Source of the DNA: Cytophagales bacterium
GTDB lineage: Bacteria; Bacteroidota; Bacteroidia; Cytophagales; Cyclobacteriaceae
Assembly: GCA_020403045.1 (NCBI GenBank)
Contig: JADBYK010000031.1
Location: forward strand, 62,001-126,000
Direction: 5' to 3'
Length of the DNA: 64,000 nucleotides
A program made the translations under genes and the position numbers. The notes below the pieces were generated by a model. That model was not told where the DNA came from. It searched no databases and saw only the letters and a list, made by a program, of their open reading frames with translations. Below, piece by piece: positions 28,732 through 36,669 of this stretch; position 1 is the stretch's first letter, and each line of letters opens with the position of its first letter.

Positions 28732-31700
28732 TTAAAATTTAAGTCCAACATTAAATCCATAACTTCTCGATGAAGGGATAGACATGTTTTCGATGCCAGG
28801 AAGTGCAGTACCGCCTGTATACGACATCACCTCGGGGTCAATGTGCGGAACATCTGTCCAAAGCGCCAGGTTTCTTCCAACCAATGAAATGGTCACACTT
28901 CTAAAAGGCGTTTTGCTAAAGATCTTGTTAGGGATGGTATAACCAATTTGCAACTCGCGCAACTTCACAAATGACGCATCGTAGACCACGCCCTCTGCAA
29001 TGTTCCTTCCACCTGTGTAAGCAGAATGCCATTGCCGTGGCAAAATCCTGTTGTCATTGACTTTGAAAGTACCATCAGAATTTAGATTGACGCCATTTCC
29101 TACAACATACGTCCCAACAGGTGCATTTAATAAACGGGGATCAGCAGTCGCCAAGGCTTGAGGATAATACCCATTTTCCCTTCCTTCTAAAGTCTCCATA
29201 ATAATTCCACCTTCCCTACCTACTGTTTGAGTTTCAGAATATACTTGACCTCCTTGACGGATGTCAAATAGTACGCCCAATTTTACACCTTTGAAAGTGA
29301 ACGTATTGTTGATACCAGCCATCCAGTCTGGATTGTAGTTACCTAATTTGATTCTTGCTGTTGTTGCAATCGGACGACCACCTCCCTGACCTTGAGCGTT
29401 GGGGTTAGTAAACACCTGCTGGCCCACAAACTGCCCGGAAGCGTCATAGTAAGGCTTTGTCGGATCTGTATTTTGCACTCTTGCAAAGCCAATTCCATAC
29501 ATGTCCCCCATTCGTTCACCCACGCGTGCCTCAATTGAAACTCTCCTAGTCGCAAGCACATAGTTGGTCAAGCCATCAGAAAGTGACACCACTTCGCTTC
29601 TGTTGCTAGAGAAATTAACATCTAAATTCCATTGAAAACCGTTTGAGAGCCTCACAGGAATCGAATTAACCATTACTTCGAATCCGTAATTCTTTATTTC
29701 ACCAGCATTAATTGATCGTGCATTGTAGCCACTTGTGTTAGATAATGGAATATTCAATATCTGGTTTTTTGTAAGCGTCTGGTAATAGGTAAAGTCCAGT
29801 CCTAAACGGTCACCAAAAAATCGAACATCAAAACCTCCTTCGTAAGAAGTGCTAATCTCTGGTTTGAGGCTAAAGTTTGCCAACCGGTCTGTCTCGCCAT
29901 AAACCTGAGTAGTTCCAAATGGATCGCTTGGATTAAATGACTGAGTAAATGTGAAGGCATCTGTATCATTACCAACCTGCGCAGCACTCGCTCTTACTTT
30001 GGCAAAAGAGATAAACTTTGGTAATTGAACCATATCCGAAATCACCGCGCTAAGTGCGGCTGATGAGTAGAAATAAGAATTATTTTGAGTACCGATTCCA
30101 GCATCTTTAAGTGCCTGTGGCAGCGTCAGTGCGCTCGACCAATCATTGCGAGCTGTCAAATCAAGATAGAGAATGTTTTTATACCCCAATTGTGCTGACC
30201 CATATAAACTGTTGATGCTCTTTTTAACATCTGTCTGAGAACTTTGCAATGCAGCTCTGAAGTTGGTTAGGTTATACACACCTGGAATATTCAATTGTGG
30301 CGCATTGATTTCTAAGAACTCCGATTTTTGTCGCAATTGGTTTCCACCCAATGACGCAGTCAGTGTAAAAACGGAGGGTATGATCTCCTTATTAAACGTT
30401 AACAAGAAATCGGTATTACGCTCCTCAGTTACAATGTTTGCTTCCCGATACTGACCAAAAGGAAAACGCTGCGTACTGAAAGCTCTCCGGTATTGTCTTC
30501 TCTCGTTTCCGTAGTCTAGAGCTGTGCGCAATTGTAAATTTAACCAAGGGGTAAACTCATACTTAAGTGAGATGTTACCGATAATTCGATCAACGTTCTG
30601 ACCATTGGTATTTTCATACACAGTAAAATAGGGGTTATCATGATAGTTGTAGTTCCATCCTGACTGTCTTCTTCCTTCTAAGCCCGGCATCCAGTAGTTA
30701 CGTAGTGATTCCATATCTACTGATCTGGGCAACCAGCAATTGAATAAGTACATGATGTTTTCCGTGCCATAGCTGATCGAAGGACGATTATCGCTTTCGC
30801 TTTTAATATAGCTTACGAACGCACGGGCAGAGAATTTTTTCGACAGGTTATATCCGCCACCAAATGAAACAGTGTTACGTCTCAAGTCTGTGTTTGGTAC
30901 TATGCCTGTCTGGTCAAGGCCTGTATACGATAGTCTAAAATCTCCATTTTGATTGCTGCCAACAAGTGCTACGTTATTGGTGTATGTCTTTCCAGTTTGA
31001 AAGAAATTCTTCACGCCATCCTTGTCATTTTGCCAGAGTGTTGGAGTGATCACACTTCCAGCAGGCGCATTTAAGTCTCCACCTCTAAAAGCGATCGGTG
31101 AGCCATTCAAAGTTCTAGGCGAATTGAATTGTGGATATAACTGGCCGTTAAAGGCGGGACCCCAACTTTCATCTGTGCCATCTGTTAAGCCGGCACCACC
31201 TCCATTAACAAATGCAAAGTCACCACCATTGCCGTTACCTTGCCCATAAACATTTTGGTAGTCTGGCAATCGTAACGCGGATTCAAAGGTTGTATTAGAA
31301 TTGATTTCTACTCCGATTCCTTTTGTGCCTTTACCTGACTTAGTTTTAATAACAATAACACCATTAGCAGCACGAGAGCCATATAATGCGGAGGCCGCAG
31401 CGCCCTTCAGTACAGTCATCGATTCGATATCGTCAGAGTTAACAAAACTTGCTCCATTGCCAAAGTCAACTTCCAAGTTACTTCGACCAGACGCACCAGT
31501 TATTCCGTTGCTAATTGGCACTCCATCAATTACATACAGCGGTTGATTAGCATTCAAATTCAAAGAACGCTCTCCGCGAATAGTTACTCTTGACGATCCT
31601 CCCACTCCTGAATTGCTTCCGATAACGGTTACACCGGCAATCTTTCCTGCCAACTGATTAGAGATGTTTGTCTCCCTAGCTGTTGTTAGGCTCTCTGCGC

Positions 31701-32118
31701 CAACACTTTGTATTGCATACCCAAGACTCTTTTTCTCCTTTTCTACGCCCAATGCAGTCACAACGATTTCAGATAGTTGTTTGGCATCCGAAGCCAACGT
31801 CACATCAAATGACGTGCGTCCACCAATCGGAACTTCCTGAGATGTGAATCCAACAAAAGAAAAAACCAACACATCGTTTCCTGAACCGACATTAATAATA
31901 AAGGCACCGTTGGCATCCGAAATAGTACCACTGGTTGTTCCCTTCACTAAAATGTTTACGCCCGGAAGCGGGCTTTGGTCTTCTCCGGACGTCACCTTGC
32001 CGGAAACCTGGAACTCCTGTGCCATTGCAACGGAACAGGTCATAAGCACAAACAAAAAAGCTGCGATCCTGGGAATCGCAAAATGCTTGCGCAAACTGTT
32101 TTGTAAAAATTTAAGCAT
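28732..32118 (-). CDS. SusC/RagA-family TonB-linked outer-membrane transporter
   Basis: A 1128-residue barrel. It has a signal peptide (residues about 15-35, FAIPRIAAFLFVLMTCSVAM), a carboxypeptidase-like domain (VSGKVTSGEDQSPLPGVNIL), the SusC-specific plug start (LSEIVVTALGVEKEKKSLGY), the RagA motif (VRIRGE-like, SRVTIRGERSLNLNANQPLY then VIDGVPIS) and a C-terminal beta strand ending FNVGLKF. It imports the ligand held by SusD using TonB energy. The ATG at 32118 is preferred over an upstream GTG. It is the first gene of a minus-strand run and is divergent from an XRE-cupin regulator across 281 bases holding two inverted repeats. Confidence 0.94.
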   Translation of the reverse strand: MLKFLQNSLRKHFAIPRIAAFLFVLMTCSVAMAQEFQVSGKVTSGEDQSPLPGVNILVKGTTSGTISDANGAFIINVGSGNDVLVFSFVGFTSQEVPIGGRTSFDVTLASDAKQLSEIVVTALGVEKEKKSLGYAIQSVGAESLTTARETNISNQLAGKIAGVTVIGSNSGVGGSSRVTIRGERSLNLNANQPLYVIDGVPISNGITGASGRSNLEVDFGNGASFVNSDDIESMTVLKGAAASALYGSRAANGVIVIKTKSGKGTKGIGVEINSNTTFESALRLPDYQNVYGQGNGNGGDFAFVNGGGAGLTDGTDESWGPAFNGQLYPQFNSPRTLNGSPIAFRGGDLNAPAGSVITPTLWQNDKDGVKNFFQTGKTYTNNVALVGSNQNGDFRLSYTGLDQTGIVPNTDLRRNTVSFGGGYNLSKKFSARAFVSYIKSESDNRPSISYGTENIMYLFNCWLPRSVDMESLRNYWMPGLEGRRQSGWNYNYHDNPYFTVYENTNGQNVDRIIGNISLKYEFTPWLNLQLRTALDYGNERRQYRRAFSTQRFPFGQYREANIVTEERNTDFLLTFNKEIIPSVFTLTASLGGNQLRQKSEFLEINAPQLNIPGVYNLTNFRAALQSSQTDVKKSINSLYGSAQLGYKNILYLDLTARNDWSSALTLPQALKDAGIGTQNNSYFYSSAALSAVISDMVQLPKFISFAKVRASAAQVGNDTDAFTFTQSFNPSDPFGTTQVYGETDRLANFSLKPEISTSYEGGFDVRFFGDRLGLDFTYYQTLTKNQILNIPLSNTSGYNARSINAGEIKNYGFEVMVNSIPVRLSNGFQWNLDVNFSSNRSEVVSLSDGLTNYVLATRRVSIEARVGERMGDMYGIGFARVQNTDPTKPYYDASGQFVGQQVFTNPNAQGQGGGRPIATTARIKLGNYNPDWMAGINNTFTFKGVKLGVLFDIRQGGQVYSETQTVGREGGIIMETLEGRENGYYPQALATADPRLLNAPVGTYVVGNGVNLNSDGTFKVNDNRILPRQWHSAYTGGRNIAEGVVYDASFVKLRELQIGYTIPNKIFSKTPFRSVTISLVGRNLALWTDVPHIDPEVMSYTGGTALPGIENMSIPSSRSYGFNVGLKF

Positions 32119-32240
32119 ACTAATAATGGGGTTTAGTTTTTGCCAGCACACATGTATGGTTTATGAGCACTTAGCTTGCTCAAAGATTAATTTAACAATT
32201 GATGTTGAGTTTAGATGTAGGTTATTGATCGGTTAAGAAT

Positions 32241-32274
32241 AAGCGAGTGAAAAAAAAAATATTCACACTCGCTT
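32241..32274. promoter_or_regulatory. Inverted repeat 1 between susC and the XRE-cupin gene
   Basis: Perfect 9-base arms AAGCGAGTG and CACTCGCTT separated by 16 mostly A/T bases. The repeat lies about 125 bases before susC and 126 before the regulator, so it is a candidate operator for either gene. Confidence 0.5.
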
Positions 32275-32278
32275 AAAG

Positions 32279-32302
32279 CCAATGGGGAAAAACGGCCATT
32301 GG
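32279..32302. promoter_or_regulatory. Inverted repeat 2 between susC and the XRE-cupin gene
   Basis: The arms CCAATGG and CCATTGG are separated by 10 bases, only 4 bases away from inverted repeat 1. The pairing of two different dyads in one divergent intergenic region suggests regulator binding, but this is unproven. Confidence 0.4.
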
Positions 32303-32399
32303 AAGTGAAACAAACATATCTTTTCAGTAACAATCAGTTCATACTTGCGCAATAGCTTGCATTGTCAACAAAAAGTTTACAAATAGGAAACAAACAATT

Positions 32400-32975
32400 A
32401 TGGTACAAGAAGAGCTGATTCCCCTTATCGCTAAAAGAATCAAGACGTTACGCATTGAAAAAAGCCTTACGTTACAAACACTGAGTGAACGCACTAACTT
32501 AACGAAAGGGCTGATCTCTAAAATTGAAAACTCAAGAACCATTCCGTCTGTACCGGTTTTATTCAACATAATGAATGCGCTCGAGATAAAACCGCAAGAC
32601 TTTTTCGACACGCTATCAGGAGTTAGAAGTCAAAACTATCTTCACATCAAACGAAAAGAATACAAACACATTAAAAAAGAGAATCGCCCTGGGTTCGACT
32701 ATAGATTCATCCTGGCTCAATCACTTCAGGGGTGTACGATGGAGACAGTTTTATTATCTATTAAACCAAAGTCTAAAAGTAAAGCTACCACCGCTGACGG
32801 CTTTGAGTTCAAGTATGTAGTGTCAGGTGATTGCGACTATTATATTCAAGATGAGAAAATAGCATTGCGCGAGGGCGATTCCATTTACTTTGATGCATCT
32901 AAGCCGCATTACCCTTTGAATAATACAAAACGGAAAGTGACTATGCTGGTCTTTTACTTTTTAACGGTGAAATAG
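32400..32975 (+). CDS. XRE-family regulator with C-terminal cupin domain
   Basis: A 191-residue transcription factor. The helix-turn-helix lies at residues about 8-62 (IAKRIKTLRIEKSLTLQTLS, KGLISKIENSRTIPSVPVLF). The cupin domain lies at about 110-190 (DGFEFKYVVSGDCDYYIQDE, LREGDSIYFDASKPHYPLNN), expected to bind a small effector. Regulators of this build usually control the adjacent catabolic or transport genes. It faces susC across a divergent intergenic region and is followed, on the opposite strand, by the purple-acid-phosphatase-like gene, so it is the best candidate to control the phosphonate/phosphoester locus. Confidence 0.9.
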   Translation: MVQEELIPLIAKRIKTLRIEKSLTLQTLSERTNLTKGLISKIENSRTIPSVPVLFNIMNALEIKPQDFFDTLSGVRSQNYLHIKRKEYKHIKKENRPGFDYRFILAQSLQGCTMETVLLSIKPKSKSKATTADGFEFKYVVSGDCDYYIQDEKIALREGDSIYFDASKPHYPLNNTKRKVTMLVFYFLTVK

Positions 32976-33011
32976 CGACCAAAAAAAGGGCTGAAGTGGA
33001 ACGTGTAGAAA

Positions 33012-34313
33012 CTACTTTTCCTTCGTAATCGAAAATCTATCTCTTACTTGTCCGTCAGCACAAATCCATTTTGCATCTAATCGATTGTCATTGAAATCCA
33101 TCAGTAGTGAACCACCGACCGTTGTATTATAATAGGTAGCCGCCCGTAACGGGTACCCCTCCGCCTGGCCACCCACCTGGCCACCTGAACCGCTTACAAT
33201 GTAGATTACTCCTTGACCTTCTTTTCCAACACGGTAGTTATTCGGTGAATCCTTCTTTTCAACAACATGCTTTATGGGATCGAACGTGTTGGCTTCTCCA
33301 TAGTGACCACGAAGCGGATGAGTACGCTCGTAGACGTGACTATGGCCCGTTAAAACTAAGTCGACCTTGAAGCGTTCTAGAATGGTAAGTAAATTTTCTC
33401 TGATTTTCACCAATTCATTCTCGCGATCAGAATCGTGCGACCCTTTCGTATAGGGAGGATGGTGAAAGTAAACTATAGTCCATGGCAGTTTATTGGCCGC
33501 CAAATCCTTCTTCAACCAGGCAATCTGTTTACTCAAGGTATCATAAATTCGAAAACCGCCATCTAGTTCACCCTGCGAGTCCAACGAAATCAAGTGTACG
33601 TTTCCAAAGTCAACTGCATAATAAGATTCTGACCCGGAAGGGATTCCCCCAGCCTCTCCGTCCTTAGGCATCGTAAATATTTTAAAGTACGAGACATCGG
33701 TCGGATTGCGCTTGGCCTTGCCATAGTCATGGTTGCCGGGAGAAGGATAAAGATTTGTATTCTTAAAAAAGCTTTCTTGGTAAACTCTAAAAACATGGCG
33801 TTGATACTCTTCGTCTAAGCCGATATTATAAGCATTATCGCCCAACCAAAGCCACGCGTCTGGCCGTTGGTCAATCGTTTCTTTAATAATCGCGTCACGA
33901 CAATTAAGTTGATTTTTTGAGCCATCGCCAAAATCGCCCAGCGCCCATATGCGAAGTGGTGAAGTCGAACCAACGGGCGGAGCTGTTACCAAAAATTGGT
34001 CTTCGTACATTTTCGGCTTTGCGGTGATAGCACCCACTGAATAGAAATACTTGGTGGCGGGAGAAAGACCTGAAATAGTAAGTTCATGATCGGTTTTTAG
34101 CTCAGCTTCACTAACCACACTAGCCCGCTCGACTTTGATGCGATTGGTGGAAAAGGACACTTTGCTATCGGTCGGCTTTTCAGTTCTCCAACGAATAACA
34201 GCTGAAGTGGATGATACACTATTTAAATAAGGGCCTCTGATAATATCCAGAGATTGTGAAAATGATCCTATGGCAGGAAAGAAAAAATACACAAGTAAAA
34301 CAAATCTATTCAT
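33012..34313 (-). CDS. Exported purple-acid-phosphatase-like metallophosphoesterase
   Basis: A 433-residue protein with signal peptide MNRFVLLVYFFFPAIGSFSQ. A fibronectin-like N-terminal domain of purple acid phosphatases follows (IRGPYLNSVSSTSAVIRWRT, residues about 24-115), then the metallophosphatase core with all motifs: ALGDFGDG, WLGDNAYNIG, SPGNHDYG, YFHHPPYTKGSHDSD and LTGHSHVYERTHPLRG. It would release phosphate from monoesters in the periplasm. The ATG at 34313 directly precedes the signal peptide; another lies at 34334. It is divergent from the FAD oxidoreductase gene and convergent with the XRE-cupin gene. Confidence 0.92.
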   Translation of the reverse strand: MNRFVLLVYFFFPAIGSFSQSLDIIRGPYLNSVSSTSAVIRWRTEKPTDSKVSFSTNRIKVERASVVSEAELKTDHELTISGLSPATKYFYSVGAITAKPKMYEDQFLVTAPPVGSTSPLRIWALGDFGDGSKNQLNCRDAIIKETIDQRPDAWLWLGDNAYNIGLDEEYQRHVFRVYQESFFKNTNLYPSPGNHDYGKAKRNPTDVSYFKIFTMPKDGEAGGIPSGSESYYAVDFGNVHLISLDSQGELDGGFRIYDTLSKQIAWLKKDLAANKLPWTIVYFHHPPYTKGSHDSDRENELVKIRENLLTILERFKVDLVLTGHSHVYERTHPLRGHYGEANTFDPIKHVVEKKDSPNNYRVGKEGQGVIYIVSGSGGQVGGQAEGYPLRAATYYNTTVGGSLLMDFNDNRLDAKWICADGQVRDRFSITKEK

Positions 34314-34359
34314 GGGAATTAAGGAAACTTGCATTATGAAAACACAACGATCGAGTGAT

Positions 34360-34367
34360 CAAATGTA
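34360..34367 (-). promoter_or_regulatory. Putative -7 element for the purple-acid-phosphatase-like gene
   Basis: It reads TACATTTG on the minus strand, matching TAnnTTTG, about 47 bases before the chosen ATG. No convincing -33 box is at the right spacing. Confidence 0.3.
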
Positions 34368-34533
34368 GCACTTTTAATTATCGGATGTGGTGTTCTTGCT
34401 ATCCGTCAATTTACGATGGCAGTTTAATAATTTACAAGCTCTTCATTTAAGCAGCTTTCGTGAAAAGAATTCTTGCTTGATTAACAGTTTAATAATATCA
34501 ATTAACCAACTTGGCAAAATTACGAGCGATCAA

Positions 34534-35685
34534 ATGAAGAATCATTTTGACTTTATTATTGTCGGTGCCGGAGTGCTAGGGACATTTCATGCTTATCATG
34601 CTGCCAAATTTGGTAAAAAAGTACTATTGGTCGAGAAAGATCAGTACCCCACACAAGCTACGGTTCGAAACTTTGGTCAAGTCGTGCCTTCTGGAATGGG
34701 AGGAGATTGGTTTCATTATGGCGTAAAAGGAATTGAACAGTATAACCAAATCCAACAAAAGTTTGATATCTCAATCCGAAACAATGGCTCTGTTTATATT
34801 GCCTCTGATCCGGACGAGCAACAACTCATTCATGAACTAAAAGCCGTGATGGATCTTCGGGGTTACACGGCACAATTACTAACAACACATCAATGCGTGG
34901 AAAAGTGGCCAGCGTTGAAAAGTAGCTATTGCAAAGAGGCATTATTCTTTCCACAAGAAGTAAGCGCAGAGCCTGAGAAAATGATTTTCAGATTATTGGA
35001 ATACATACAAATTAACTTTCAAAACCTGACCTATCGCCCTGCAACCACGATTATAGATTGCGTAGTATCCGGAAACCTGGTCAGGGTGGTTTCCAATCAA
35101 AAGGAGGAATTCAAAGCGGATAAAGTCATCGTTTGTAACGGAGGAGAATTCAAACTGCTTTTCCCCGACCTATTTAGGCAGAGCGGTATCGTAACCAGTA
35201 AATTGCAAATGTTGCGTAGCATACCAATGCCCGAAACAAAATTAGAAGGAAATGTTTTAACAGGGCTTACCATAAGGCGGTACGAATCGTTTCAAGAATG
35301 CCCTTCTTATAAGAATATTAAGACTCCAGACCACTTGGCTGAACTTAAAAAATGGGGCATCCATATTCTATTCAAAAAAGCAGTGGACGGCTCTATCATC
35401 ATTGGCGACTCGCATGAATATGCCGATGTCAACCATACGGATGACCTGGGCTTCTCTCAAAACGAATATATCAACCGATTAATGCTAGACGAAGCCCAAC
35501 GCATTGTCAACTTTGACGTAAGCCAAATTGCAACTGCCTGGTCCGGCTTTTATCCGCAGCACAATGAAAAAGACATTGTGGAGATCGATATCGAAGATAA
35601 AATTCATATTAGAACAGCCATTGGCGGAAAGGGAATGACTACTTCGGCAGGATATGCAGAGGTGAGCATCAAAAAATTAATTTGA
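34534..35685 (+). CDS. FAD-dependent oxidoreductase of the phosphonate-associated TIGR03364 type
   Basis: A 383-residue DAO-fold flavoenzyme. The dinucleotide-binding motif is IIVGAGVLGTFHA at residues 7-19, followed by LLVEKDQYPTQATVRNFGQV, which includes the ATVRNFG block that I recognise from the TIGR03364 family; the C-terminal FAD contact is GGKGMTTSAGYAE. That family is defined by its synteny with phosphonatase-like hydrolases and is thought to deaminate or demethylate an aminophosphonate by oxidation. Here a phosphonatase-like gene lies 3 kb away and a PhnZ-like gene 4 kb away. The ATG at 34534 is used; a longer frame back to 34387 lacks homology-like content. Confidence 0.82.
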   Translation: MKNHFDFIIVGAGVLGTFHAYHAAKFGKKVLLVEKDQYPTQATVRNFGQVVPSGMGGDWFHYGVKGIEQYNQIQQKFDISIRNNGSVYIASDPDEQQLIHELKAVMDLRGYTAQLLTTHQCVEKWPALKSSYCKEALFFPQEVSAEPEKMIFRLLEYIQINFQNLTYRPATTIIDCVVSGNLVRVVSNQKEEFKADKVIVCNGGEFKLLFPDLFRQSGIVTSKLQMLRSIPMPETKLEGNVLTGLTIRRYESFQECPSYKNIKTPDHLAELKKWGIHILFKKAVDGSIIIGDSHEYADVNHTDDLGFSQNEYINRLMLDEAQRIVNFDVSQIATAWSGFYPQHNEKDIVEIDIEDKIHIRTAIGGKGMTTSAGYAEVSIKKLI

Positions 35686-35820
35686 AAATGAAACAATTTG
35701 AAAATTTGAAGATGTGCCACCATCTCTAAAGGCTAAATTTTCAAATTGACTAATTTTCAAATATTCAAATTGGATACCATTTTCAAATTATCTAATTTTC
35801 AAATCTTCAAATTATAAAAG
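35686..35820. repeat. AT-rich repeat tract between the oxidoreductase and PHP genes
   Basis: At least five copies or inverted copies of the unit TTTTCAAAT(T) occur in 135 bases (for example CAATTTGAAAATTTGAAG and CTAATTTTCAAATATTCAAA). Related tracts occur at 2131-2165 and 23048-23122. No promoter is obvious in it. Confidence 0.6.
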
Positions 35821-36669
35821 ATGTGGTCTAACTTTCATACTCACGCCAATTTTTGCGATGGGAAAAGTACACTGGTCGAGCACATTCAAAAAGCAAAAGA
35901 ACTCCAGTTAAAAAGTCTTGGTTTTTCTTCACATGCACCAGTGCCCTTTGAATGCAATTGGTGTATGAAATCCGAAAAATTAGAGTCGTATTTGCAGGAG
36001 ATTCAAGAGTTGAAGTCAACAACCAATGAATTACAATTATTCGCTGGGTTAGAAGTAGACTATATACCAGGTATCGTATCCCCCACTACTTTTAGCGATC
36101 GACTTGATTACACCATTGGCTCCATTCATTTCGTAGATACCTTCGAGAATGGTACGCCTTGGGAAATTGACGGATTACATGTTCACTTTTTAAAAGGACT
36201 TGATGAAATCTTCCATCACGACTACAAAGCAGCTTTTACCCGCTATTTTGAGTTGACCCGGGAAATGATTGTTGCCGCCTGCCCAACTGTCATCGGCCAT
36301 CTCGATAAAATGAAAATTCAAAATCCGGGAAATGAATTTTTCAGCGAGCAGGAAACCTGGTACCAGCAGCAGGTAAAAAAAACAATTCAAACCATCAAAG
36401 CCTCAGGCGCCATAGTAGAAGTAAACACAAGGGGTATTTATCAAAAGAAAACAACCGACACCTATCCAAGCCCATGGATACTGGAATTACTTGAACACCA
36501 AAAGATTCCGATAACCATCAGTTCTGATGCACACCATGCCGATGACCTGATCAATGAGTTTCAGTCAACTGCCCTACTTCTTCAACAAGTCGGCTTTAAA
36601 AAAATTCAAATTCTAAGTGACGGTGAGTGGAAACCCTTTACCTTTAACCAAAACGGAATAATCTGTTGA
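35821..36669 (+). CDS. PHP-domain phosphatase (HisJ-like)
   Basis: A 282-residue trinuclear-metal phosphoesterase of the PHP family. Motif I is NFHTHANFCDGK (residues 4-15), then GFSSHAPVPFE, the Glu of FAGLEVDYIPG, TIGSIHFVD, a His in TVIGHLDKMK, VEVNTRGIY, and the final SSDAHHADDL. It resembles histidinol-phosphate phosphatase HisJ, but no histidine genes are near. Its place between a TIGR03364 oxidoreductase and a transporter with GlpT-like features suggests a phosphate ester derived from phosphonate metabolism. The next gene starts at a TTG that overlaps this stop codon. Confidence 0.85.
   Translation: MWSNFHTHANFCDGKSTLVEHIQKAKELQLKSLGFSSHAPVPFECNWCMKSEKLESYLQEIQELKSTTNELQLFAGLEVDYIPGIVSPTTFSDRLDYTIGSIHFVDTFENGTPWEIDGLHVHFLKGLDEIFHHDYKAAFTRYFELTREMIVAACPTVIGHLDKMKIQNPGNEFFSEQETWYQQQVKKTIQTIKASGAIVEVNTRGIYQKKTTDTYPSPWILELLEHQKIPITISSDAHHADDLINEFQSTALLLQQVGFKKIQILSDGEWKPFTFNQNGIIC

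Noticed and set aside
32175-32189. Possible -7 box for susC (TAATCTTTG on the minus strand)
   Set aside because: The spacing between TA and TTTG is one base too long and no -33 box is in place.
34284-34400. GATCGAGTGATC near 34349 as a regulator site
   Set aside because: The symmetry is short and imperfect, with no second copy near the other genes of the locus.
34387-34533. Longer start for the FAD oxidoreductase
   Set aside because: The flavin-binding fold should start within a few residues of the N-terminus; the 49 extra residues look like translated intergenic DNA.
35686-35820. CRISPR-like array in the repeat tract before the PHP gene
   Set aside because: Units are short, variable, AT-rich and unevenly spaced, with no unique spacers of constant length and no cas genes.
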